Shown piece by piece: positions 1 to 5,974 of a stretch of DNA of 11,399 nucleotides. Positions within the stretch are counted from its first letter, which is position 1; every line of letters begins with the position of its first letter. The DNA comes from an uncultured Enorma sp. (lineage in GTDB: Bacteria > Actinomycetota > Coriobacteriia > Coriobacteriales > Coriobacteriaceae): positions 1-11,399 of the forward strand of contig CAJLVH010000053.1 of the NCBI GenBank assembly GCA_905210055.1, written 5' to 3'. The position numbers and the translations under genes are program-made. The notes beneath the pieces were generated by a model that had not been told where the DNA came from, made no database searches, and worked only from the letters and a program-made list of their open reading frames with translations.

Positions 1-1348
1 CAAGACGAGCCACGCGGCCGTTATCGCCCGTGGCATGGGCGCGCCCTGCGTCTGCGGCGTCGAAGCTATCCATATCGACGCGGTGGCGAAGGAGGCTCAC
101 GTCGCCGGTACGGACGTCGTGCTCCACGAGGGCGACATCATCTCGATCGACGGCACGCAGGGCATCGTCGTTCTTGGCGCCGTGCCGCTCGTCTCCGTCG
201 AGCTCACGGGCGACCTCGAGACGATTCTTACTTGGGCGGACGAGATTCGTCTCGAAGCGGACAGCACGCACCCGTACCATGTGCGCGTGAACGCCGACAA
301 TCCCGAAGACGCCGAGCTCGCGCTTGGCTTCGGTGCCGAGGCCATCGGCCTGTGCCGCACGGAGCACATGTTCCTCGGCGACCGCAAGCAGCTCATTCAG
401 GACTTCATCTTGAGCGACGACACCCGGGTGCGCGAGGACGTGCTGGCTCGCCTGCTCGCCGTCCAAACCGAGGATTTCCTCAAGATGTTCCGCGTGATGG
501 ATAACCGCGAGGTTGTGGTACGTCTCATCGACCCGCCCCTGCATGAGTTCCTCGACGCCCCGCGCGAGCTCGAAGTCTATCTCACCAAACGCGAGGCAGC
601 TGGTGCGCCGGAGGAGGAGCTCGCCGGGCTTCGTGCGCGCCTGCGCCGCATCGACGGCATGGCGGAGATGAACCCCATGCTGGGTCTTCGCGGCGTGCGC
701 CTCTCCTTCGTCTTCCCCGAGCTTCCGCTCATGCAGGTGCGCGCCGTCGCGAGCGCCGCGGCAGCGCTCATCCGCGACGAGGGGCTCGTGCCCAAGCCCG
801 AGGTCATGGTGCCGCTCGTGGCGCTCGCCTCAGAGCAAGTGCAGATGCGCGCCGTGTGCGAGCAGGTCATCGACGAGGTGGCAGGGGAGTACGGCGTTGC
901 CCTCGACATCCCCGTGGGCACGATGCTCGAGCTCCCGCGCGCCTGCATCACCGCCGACGAGATCGCACAAGACGCCGACTTCTTCTGCTTCGGCACGAAC
1001 GACCTCACGCAGACGACGTTCGGCTTCTCGCGCGACGACGCCGAATCGAAGTTCATCCCCATCTACCTGCACAAGAAGCTTCTGGACGTGAACCCCTTCG
1101 AGACGATCGATAAGGGCGTCCTCGAGCTCGTGCGCATGGCCGTGGAGAAGGGCCGTTCGGTGAAGGCGGACATGCACAACGGCGTATGCGGCGAACACGG
1201 CGGCGACCCGGCGTCCATCAAGGCGCTCTTCAACGTCGCTGGTGTGGACTATGTCTCCTGCTCGCCCTATCGTGTGCCCATCGCGCGCCTCGCCGCCGCG
1301 CAGGCGAAGCTCGAAGCCGAGGCCGGTGCCGTCCATCTTGACCGCTGA
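1..1348 (+). CDS. ppdK: Pyruvate, phosphate dikinase, C-terminal half (5' end outside window)
   Basis: PPDK interconverts pyruvate + ATP + Pi with PEP + AMP + PPi in the cytosol; in anaerobes it often serves glycolysis or gluconeogenesis. The reading frame is open from base 2, so the gene is cut at the left edge; about 448 codons remain of a family length near 880. The first codons read TSHAAVIARGMGAPC, the phosphohistidine loop of the mobile domain, with the catalytic His codon at 11-13. The PEP/pyruvate TIM-barrel domain follows: GLCRTEHMF (about 346-372), NPMLGLRGVRL (about 671-703), FCFGTNDLTQTTFGFSRDD, and GVCGEHGGDP with the acid/base Cys codon at 1187-1189. The end, DYVSCSPYRVPIARLAAAQA, is PPDK-like. 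PtsI and PEP synthase share the fold, but TSHAAVIARGMG and the FGFSRDD segment fit PPDK better. The ATP-grasp domain and promoter are not visible. Stop TGA at 1346-1348. Confidence 0.95.
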   Translation, partial: KTSHAAVIARGMGAPCVCGVEAIHIDAVAKEAHVAGTDVVLHEGDIISIDGTQGIVVLGAVPLVSVELTGDLETILTWADEIRLEADSTHPYHVRVNADNPEDAELALGFGAEAIGLCRTEHMFLGDRKQLIQDFILSDDTRVREDVLARLLAVQTEDFLKMFRVMDNREVVVRLIDPPLHEFLDAPRELEVYLTKREAAGAPEEELAGLRARLRRIDGMAEMNPMLGLRGVRLSFVFPELPLMQVRAVASAAAALIRDEGLVPKPEVMVPLVALASEQVQMRAVCEQVIDEVAGEYGVALDIPVGTMLELPRACITADEIAQDADFFCFGTNDLTQTTFGFSRDDAESKFIPIYLHKKLLDVNPFETIDKGVLELVRMAVEKGRSVKADMHNGVCGEHGGDPASIKALFNVAGVDYVSCSPYRVPIARLAAAQAKLEAEAGAVHLDR

Positions 1349-1349
1349 A

Positions 1350-1384
1350 ATGATAATTTCAGTACCTGGTACTGAAAGTATCAT
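1350..1384. repeat. Near-perfect 35-bp palindrome downstream of ppdK
   Basis: Arms 1350-1366 and 1368-1384 are reverse complements around a single central T, with one mismatch (A1356 against G1378). The core TTTCAGTACC-T-GGTACTGAAA is perfect. As RNA it would fold into a 16-position stem with a CTG triloop. It begins two bases after the ppdK stop. There is no T-run behind it, so it is not a classical intrinsic terminator. It could be a U-tract-less terminator, a 3'-end stabilising hairpin, or a DNA operator; the near-absent spacer suits a dimeric protein site. Function is inference. Confidence 0.7.
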
Positions 1385-1397
1385 CGCCAGGCTACGC

Positions 1398-1432
1398 AGT
1401 GAGGATTTCCGCCCCGGGCGGAGATTCTCACT
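1398..1432 (+). terminator. Long hairpin between ppdK and rplS, possible terminator
   Basis: Arms 1398-1413 and 1417-1432 pair at all 16 positions in RNA when two G-U wobbles are allowed (G1404-T1426 and T1407-G1423), closing a CCG triloop. The inner part is GC-rich (TCCGCC against GGCGGA). Both non-Watson-Crick positions are wobbles that preserve RNA pairing, which favours an RNA role over a DNA site. No U-tract follows, so termination is plausible (such terminators are reported in high-GC bacteria) but not shown. Its 3' edge touches the predicted -35 of the rplS promoter. Confidence 0.5.
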
Positions 1433-1459
1433 TGCGGCCTGCTGCGATATGCGTATAAT
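1432..1459 (+). promoter_or_regulatory. Sigma-70/SigA-type promoter for rplS
   Basis: A consensus -10 TATAAT lies at 1454-1459. A partial -35, TTGCGG, lies at 1432-1437, giving a 16-bp spacer. Transcription would start near 1466, leaving a leader of roughly 60 nt before the rplS start codon. This is the best -10 match in the window and fits strong expression of a ribosomal protein gene. Confidence 0.75.
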
Positions 1460-1476
1460 GACAACGTTTGTCAAAC

Positions 1477-1509
1477 CCATGTGTCGGTCTTCGGATGCGG
1501 CACCTCTGG
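1477..1509 (+). promoter_or_regulatory. Structured 5' leader of rplS (UUCG-capped hairpin)
   Basis: Inside the predicted rplS leader, GTGTCG (1481-1486) pairs with CGGCAC (1498-1503), including one G-U wobble. GTC (1487-1489) pairs with GAT (1494-1496), also with a wobble, and closes a UUCG tetraloop at 1490-1493. G1497 is bulged. CCA (1477-1479) and TGG (1507-1509) can extend the base across a small internal loop. L19 leader RNAs are a described class in Firmicutes; homology with that class is not established here. An autoregulatory L19-binding leader is the natural hypothesis. Confidence 0.5.
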
Positions 1510-1528
1510 ATTAGAGTAAGGAATCGAA

Positions 1529-1870
1529 ATGGACTACATCCGCGCAATCGAGCGCCAGCAGATCCGTGAGGACATCCCGCAGGTCCGCGTCGGCGACAAC
1601 GTTAAGGTGCACTATCGCATCAAGGAAGGCGACCGCGAGCGCATCCAGGTCTTCCAGGGCGATGTCATCCGCATGAGCGGCGGCTCCTCCCGTGAGACCT
1701 TCACCGTTCGCAAGATCTCCTTCGGTGTGGGCGTTGAGCGCACCTTCCCGCTTCACAGCCCCAAGATTGCTAAGCTCGAGGTCGTGCGCCATGGTCGCGT
1801 TCGTCGCGCCAAGCTCTACTACCTGCGTGATCGCGTGGGCAAGGCTGCGCGCATTCCCGAGAAGCGCTAG
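1529..1870 (+). CDS. rplS: 50S ribosomal protein L19
   Basis: Structural protein of the large subunit, located at the 30S-50S interface. The 113-residue product matches the family's usual length (about 115). It shows the expected sequence throughout: VRVGDNVKVHYRIKEG near residues 20-35, RIQVFQGDVI, FTVRKISFGVGVERTFPLHSP around 58-78, and the basic C-terminal stretch RRAKLYYLRDRVGKAARI. The ATG is preceded by AAGGA (1518-1522) at a 6-nt spacing. The gene has its own promoter and terminator, so it is probably monocistronic here. The rpsP-rimM-trmD genes that often precede rplS are absent; ppdK is upstream instead. Confidence 0.98.
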   Translation: MDYIRAIERQQIREDIPQVRVGDNVKVHYRIKEGDRERIQVFQGDVIRMSGGSSRETFTVRKISFGVGVERTFPLHSPKIAKLEVVRHGRVRRAKLYYLRDRVGKAARIPEKR

Positions 1871-1892
1871 TCACTCGCAATGCGTCTTGCAC

Positions 1893-1917
1893 AGGCCGTC
1901 CTCTGGGCGGCCTTTTT
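1893..1917 (+). terminator. Intrinsic terminator of rplS
   Basis: AGGCCGTCC (1893-1901) pairs with GGGCGGCCT (1905-1913) through nine base pairs, one a U-G wobble, around a TCT loop. A run of five T (1913-1917) follows at once. It lies 23 nt after the rplS stop codon. This is a canonical Rho-independent terminator. Confidence 0.92.
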
Positions 1918-1945
1918 CGTCTCGGGCCTTTGCGCGTAGCACGGA

Positions 1946-1974
1946 GCGCGCTCAACGCCTTGGTTGGAGCGCGC
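1946..1974. repeat. GC-rich stem-loop between rplS and rnhB
   Basis: GCGCGCTC (1946-1953) pairs with GAGCGCGC (1967-1974). After a bulged G1966, AAC (1954-1956) pairs with GTT (1963-1965), leaving a six-base loop. There is no T-run. It may be a back-up terminator or an incidental GC-rich fold. The rest of the 1871-2059 gap shows no ORF. The rnhB promoter is not clear: GATAAC (2014-2019) and TAGGAT (2046-2051) are possible -10 elements without good -35 boxes. Confidence 0.4.
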
Positions 1975-2059
1975 GCTTGCAAACAAGATCGCTGGATATA
2001 GCACGCGGGATGAGATAACGTGCGTCACACGTCATCTGCGCCGGTTAGGATGATTCTGC

Positions 2060-2848
2060 ATGGCAAACCAAGTTCATACCGTTTCAGCTGCCGAGGTCGC
2101 AGCGCGTTTCGCGAGCGCCACGCTCGACGAGTTCGCAACGCTCCGTGAGCGCTATGCCACCGATCCGCGCAAGCAGGTGCAGCAGGCGCTTGCCCGTGCA
2201 GAGCGGCGCCTCGCACGTGAGCAGGCCGAGGGCACACGAGTCGAGCGCATGTATGAGGAGATGTACGAGCTCGGCGGCGACGGCCTCATCGTCGGCGTGG
2301 ATGAGGTCGGCAGGGGGTCGGTCGCAGGACCGCTCACCGTCTGCGCTGTTGCCTTACCTCGCGATCCCATCGTGTGGGGCCTGAACGATTCGAAGAAGCT
2401 TACGCCTGCACGGCGCGAGGTACTCGCTGCGCGCATCGCTGAGGTCGCGATCGGCATCGGTCTGTGCCATATTCCTGCGGCGCGCATCGACGAGGTGGGC
2501 ATTGCCTCTGCGCTTCGCGAGGCGGTGGCGGGCGCCGTGCGCGACTCCGGACTGGAGCCGGATTGCGTGCTCATGGATGGTAACCCGCTTCATGCCGTAC
2601 CCAACGAGCGCGATGTCGTGCACGGAGATGCGCGTATCGCCTGTATCGCCGCGGCGTCGATCGTCGCCAAGGTGACCCGTGACGCCCATATGGTCGAGCT
2701 CGATGCCCTATATCCCGGCTATCACTTCGCCGAGTCGAAGGGTTATGCGTCACCCGAGCACATCGAGGCGATTCGCGCCTATGGGCTCACCGATGAGCAC
2801 CGCGTAAGCTTCTGTGGAAACTTTTTGGAGAACGAACGACTCTTTTAG
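2060..2848 (+). CDS. rnhB: Ribonuclease HII
   Basis: Cytosolic endonuclease that cuts the RNA strand of RNA-DNA hybrids and starts removal of single ribonucleotides from DNA. The product is 262 residues. Catalytic acidic residues are present: D81 and E82 in DEVGRGS, D173 in LMDGN, and D208 in AKVTRD. Supporting motifs are NDSKKL (109-113), AAASIVAKVTRD (197-208) and YPGYHFAESKGY (218-229). A 70-residue N-terminal extension precedes the catalytic domain, as in the longer Firmicutes-type enzymes, which supports the 2060 start. An internal ATG at 2249 would give a shorter protein. The ribosome-binding site is weak (AGGA at 2047-2050, 9 nt from ATG). The position of the family's usual KGD motif reads HGD (189-190) here. 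It stands apart from its neighbours: 189 nt after rplS and 163 nt before yraN. Confidence 0.97.
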   Translation: MANQVHTVSAAEVAARFASATLDEFATLRERYATDPRKQVQQALARAERRLAREQAEGTRVERMYEEMYELGGDGLIVGVDEVGRGSVAGPLTVCAVALPRDPIVWGLNDSKKLTPARREVLAARIAEVAIGIGLCHIPAARIDEVGIASALREAVAGAVRDSGLEPDCVLMDGNPLHAVPNERDVVHGDARIACIAAASIVAKVTRDAHMVELDALYPGYHFAESKGYASPEHIEAIRAYGLTDEHRVSFCGNFLENERLF

Positions 2849-3011
2849 CGCTGGTATGCGATTTGCCACATGCAAGCCGCTCCAGTGAGCAAGGCGAATG
2901 CGCGCAGTGCCGGCCTTGTTTTAGATTTTGGCAAGCATTGTGCCAGAACCCTTGGGATTCGTTTTAGATGACCCGTGGATGATAGCTCCTACCCAGCAGG
3001 AAGGAGCAATC

Positions 3012-3512
3012 ATGGCGAAGAAGGCGAGCGAACAGGAACATGCGCGGCAGGGTACGGGAAAACCCGGCGTACGCGGGAGAGCGACACACAAGCGCCGGAA
3101 AGCGAAGCTTGATCCCGCGCACCTTTCCGACGACCTCACGCCACATGAAATCGGTGTCCTAGGCGAGGCCATCGCCGCAAGCTACCTCGAGGACCGTGGG
3201 TATGAGGTCTTGGAGCACGGATACCGTTGCCGCGAGGGAGAGGCGGATCTCATCGCCTACGATTACGACTCGAACGAGGTCGTGCTCGTCGAGGTGAAAT
3301 CGCGCCGCGCGCGACCGGGTGAGGACGTGCGACCAGAGGAGGCTGTCGACGGGCGCAAGCGCGCTCGATATCGCAGGATCGCCTCGTGCTACGTCATGGA
3401 TCGCTTTCCGGTGCTCTCCATTCGGTTCGATGTGGTGAGCGTCGTCTTCTACACTGGCAAGGATGCCGGCATCACGCACTTCTTCAGCGTGTTCGACTGG
3501 GAGGTATCCTGA
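3012..3512 (+). CDS. yraN: UPF0102/YraN family endonuclease-like protein
   Basis: A small protein of the UPF0102 family, which has a restriction-endonuclease-like (PD-D/EXK) fold and commonly sits beside comM and dprA; its role is not well defined. From ATG 3012 the product is 166 residues. The family core starts near residue 45: GVLGEAIAASYLEDRGY (48-64), REGEADLIA (74-82, D79), VLVEVKSRR (91-99, E94 and K96), then KRARYRRIASCYV and IRFDVVSV. The first 45 residues are an unusual lysine/arginine-rich extension. The frame is open upstream to ATG 2928, but only 3012 has a strong ribosome-binding site (AGGAAGGAG, 2998-3006), so it is preferred. The stop codon overlaps the comM start (TGATG at 3510-3514), pointing to translational coupling. 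The 2849-3011 gap has no convincing promoter or terminator. Confidence 0.93.
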   Translation: MAKKASEQEHARQGTGKPGVRGRATHKRRKAKLDPAHLSDDLTPHEIGVLGEAIAASYLEDRGYEVLEHGYRCREGEADLIAYDYDSNEVVLVEVKSRRARPGEDVRPEEAVDGRKRARYRRIASCYVMDRFPVLSIRFDVVSVVFYTGKDAGITHFFSVFDWEVS

Positions 3513-5015
3513 TGCCGGGTCAAGTCTTCGCCGTGCACGCGGCTTGTCTGCGTGGCGTCGAGGCGGTGCCCGTGACCGTCGAGGTCACGCTCGGCGGAGG
3601 ACTCCCGTCGATCGCGATCATCGGCATGCCGGATTCTACCGTTCTCGATGCGCGTGGGCGCATACGAGGAGCGATGCGGAGCGCAGGCTTCGAGGTTCCA
3701 AGGCAAAGCATCACCGTGAACCTCGCGCCAGGCGATATGCGCAAGACGGGATCCGGGCTCGATCTTCCCATCGTCATCGCCATCCTTGCCCTCTCAGGCC
3801 AGATTCCCCTCAACGGTTTGGACGATTGTCTATTCGTAGGCGAGCTCACGCTCGACGGTTCGGTGAGTCCGGTGAGGGGTTCTATCGCCTACCAGGTTCT
3901 TGCTCGAGATCTGAACCTTCGACTCATCGGGGCGCCTGAGCTTGCTGCACTCTCGCTGCCTGGGTGCTCGTATGGCTTGCTCGCGCATATATCGCGTCTC
4001 CGTGCGGGCGTCGATACTGCCGTCCGTTGTAGCGGATGTTTCTGCGCACGAACGACCCCTGCTCGAGCTCGATTTCGCCGATGTCGTCGGTCAGGAGACG
4101 GCAAAGCGAGCTATGGCCGTCGCAGCGGCGGGAGAGCTGGGTATGCTTATGGTCGGTGCACCTGGTTCTGGTAAGACGATGCTCGCCAAACGCATGACGA
4201 CGATCCTGCCTAAGCTGTCTGTCGACGACCAGCAGGAGGCATTGTGCATCCATTCGGTCGCAGGTGAAGATATCGAGGAGCTGTTAGCAGGCCGGAGGCC
4301 GTTTCGGAGTCCTCACCACAGCATCTCTGTAGCCGGTCTCGTAGGCGGCGGAAGGCCGGTACGCCCGGGAGAGATCAGCCTTGCGCATGGCGGCGTGCTT
4401 TTTCTCGATGAGCTCGCGGAGTTCCCGGCGCATGTCTTGCAGACGCTTCGCCAGCCCATGGAGGAGGGGTGCGTGCGCATCGTGCGTGTCGACGGCATGT
4501 ACCTGTTTCCCGCCTCGTTCCAGCTCCTTGCCGCGAGCAATCCCTGTCCGTGTGGGTATCTGGGCGATCGTGAAGTTCCCTGTTCCTGTTCCGCTACTGC
4601 CATCGAGCGCTATCGCGCAAAGCTCGCAGGACCTCTCATCGACCGTATCGACATCGTCATCGATGTGTTCAGACCCGATCCGGAGCTCATCATCAAGGGG
4701 GCTGAGGGGCTCGCGACGCGCGATCTGCTTGAGATGGTCGAACGCGGTCGCGCGTTCCGGTCACACCGGGAACACGCACGGAGAGTAGGCCTGATGCACG
4801 GGAGGAGCGTGCTCGAGCGGACGACCGATGAGCTTGCATTCGACGAGGAGGCGAGCGAGGCGCTGCTCGATTTCTCGCGCCGCCTGCATATCACGGGGCG
4901 CGGTATCAAGCGCCTGAGCCGTATCGCACGCACCATTGCTGATATCGATGAACGCGAGCGCGTGATGAGGCAACACATCTTGGAAGCGGTGATGTATCGA
5001 GGAGGGGGCGTGTGA
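3512..5015 (+). pseudogene. comM: ComM/YifB AAA+ ATPase, interrupted by a +1 frameshift
   Basis: ComM is a Mg-chelatase-like AAA+ helicase that promotes branch migration during natural transformation. The start ATG at 3512 has GGGAGG (3499-3504) upstream. The first frame (3512 to about 4009) encodes the N-terminal ComM domain: GLPSIAIIGMPDS, ITVNLAPGDMRKTGSGLDLPI, LFVGELTLDGSVSPVRG. This frame then loses family similarity and stops at 4174. The AAA+ part continues in the +1 frame: DFADVVGQETAKRAM, Walker A GAPGSGKT (4155-4178), FRSPHHSIS, Walker B VLFLDELAEF (Asp codon 4407), the cysteine cluster NPCPCGYLG...CSCS, then a C-terminal helical domain ending at 5015. Joined, the two parts give about 500 residues, the normal ComM length, so only the frame is broken. 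The second part lacks its own ribosome-binding site. This may be a real inactivation or a sequencing/assembly error. The GGG at 4006-4008 is one possible site of an extra base. Confidence 0.88.
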
Positions 5016-5953
5016 AAACCGTTAAGGTACCCCTGCGGGAACGCATTGAAATCGCACTCGGAGATAGCGCATATCCCCCTCAGCTGCTCGATCTTCCAGA
5101 TCCCCCGAGCCGTCTGTATATGCGAGGGAGCACAGAGGTGCTCACGGAGCCGAGCCTTGCTGTCATCGGCACGCGCCGGGCGACTCCATATGGGTTTGCC
5201 GTAACGGAGCTCGCGGCGGGACTTGCAGCTGAGTCAGGGGTCGTCGTCGTTTCCGGCGGAGCCATCGGGTGCGACCAGTGCGCGGGCTGGGCGGCGCTCA
5301 AGCAAGGCGGGAAGCATATCATCGTACTTGGGAACGGAGCGGATGTGGTGTATCCGAGCACAAGCGCGCCACTCATCGAGGCTGCGCTCGAGCAGGGGGG
5401 TGCCGTGGTATCGATTGTTCCATGGGGAACGCAGCCAAGGCCATATCTCTTTCCCAAGCGCAACCGCGTGATCGCGGCGCTTACCCGTGCCGTCTTCGTG
5501 GGCGAGGCAGGGATGCCGTCGGGTACGTTTTCCACAGCGGAGACGGCAGAGTCGATCGGACGGGAGGTGCTTGCCGTTCCCGGCTCGATCTTCTCGCCCA
5601 ATTCAAAGGGGTCGAATTACCTGCTCGGCTCTGGCGCCTGCTGCATCGCGTGCGAGGAGGATCTGGAATGCGCGCTCTCGCGCATCTTCGGCACGCTGCG
5701 GTTCTGCCATGGCGATGCCGCCGCTCCGATGTTCGATGATCCGCGCTGCGGACGCGTCATGGATGCGCTCACCGCGTCTCCCATGCGTTCCGACGAGATT
5801 GCGCGCATGCTCGGGCTCGACGCTCGCGAATGCCTGGAGTTTTTGAGCAACCTCGTCATTGATGGCCTCGTTGAGCAGCTCGTAGACGGACGATATGCTC
5901 CGACGAAAGAGGCGCTTCACGCGCGGACGGCGTTCGGCCACAATAGAAGATGA
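5012..5953 (+). CDS. dprA: DNA-processing protein DprA
   Basis: DprA binds incoming single-stranded DNA and loads RecA during natural transformation. The 313-residue product has the Rossmann-like core: LAVIGTRRATPYG (49-61), VVVVSGGAIGCD (77-88), VLGNGADVVYP (105-115), FPKRNRVIAALT (147-158), SGTFSTAETAES (170-181) and VLAVPGSIFS (186-195). A C-terminal winged-helix domain (about 244-297) ends the protein. The N-terminal region is short, without the longer SAM-like domain seen in some members. Where many homologues have an Ala-His pair after the GxD loop, this protein has Ala-Gly (residues 91-92). The GTG start at 5012 overlaps the comM stop (GTGA), preceded by GAGGAGGGGG. This supports translational coupling to comM, whose frameshift could therefore reduce dprA expression (inference). 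Confidence 0.95.
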   Translation: MKTVKVPLRERIEIALGDSAYPPQLLDLPDPPSRLYMRGSTEVLTEPSLAVIGTRRATPYGFAVTELAAGLAAESGVVVVSGGAIGCDQCAGWAALKQGGKHIIVLGNGADVVYPSTSAPLIEAALEQGGAVVSIVPWGTQPRPYLFPKRNRVIAALTRAVFVGEAGMPSGTFSTAETAESIGREVLAVPGSIFSPNSKGSNYLLGSGACCIACEEDLECALSRIFGTLRFCHGDAAAPMFDDPRCGRVMDALTASPMRSDEIARMLGLDARECLEFLSNLVIDGLVEQLVDGRYAPTKEALHARTAFGHNRR

Positions 5954-5974
5954 CCGAACGGAAGGGGAGAGACC

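Noticed and set aside
1..1348. Reading the first gene as ptsI (PTS enzyme I) or ppsA
   Set aside because: All share the PEP-utilising domains, but TSHAAVIARGMG around the catalytic His, FGTNDLTQTTFGFSRDD and GVCGEHGGDP match PPDK best.
1349..1528. T-box or other known metabolite riboswitch before rplS
   Set aside because: No T-box core sequence or known aptamer motif is recognisable, and the hairpins lie upstream of the predicted promoter.
2046..2062. Leaderless rnhB transcript from TAGGAT 8 nt before the ATG
   Set aside because: No -35 or extended -10 supports it, and the same bases contain AGGA, which can act as a weak ribosome-binding site.
2918..2969. Direct repeat GTTTTAGAT (2918-2926 and 2961-2969) upstream of yraN as paired promoters or operators
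   Set aside because: Only nine bases, with no acceptable -35 for either copy; too short to call.
3995..4065. Programmed ribosomal +1 frameshifting in comM
   Set aside because: No stop codon or slippery codon of the known +1 type is at the junction; the original frame stays open to 4174. A mutation or sequence error is simpler.
3942..5015. The AAA+ half of comM as an independent gene with its own start
   Set aside because: Possible starts (TTG 3942, ATG 3972) lack a ribosome-binding site and lie in sequence that encodes the N-terminal ComM domain in the other frame; joined parts give the normal ComM length.
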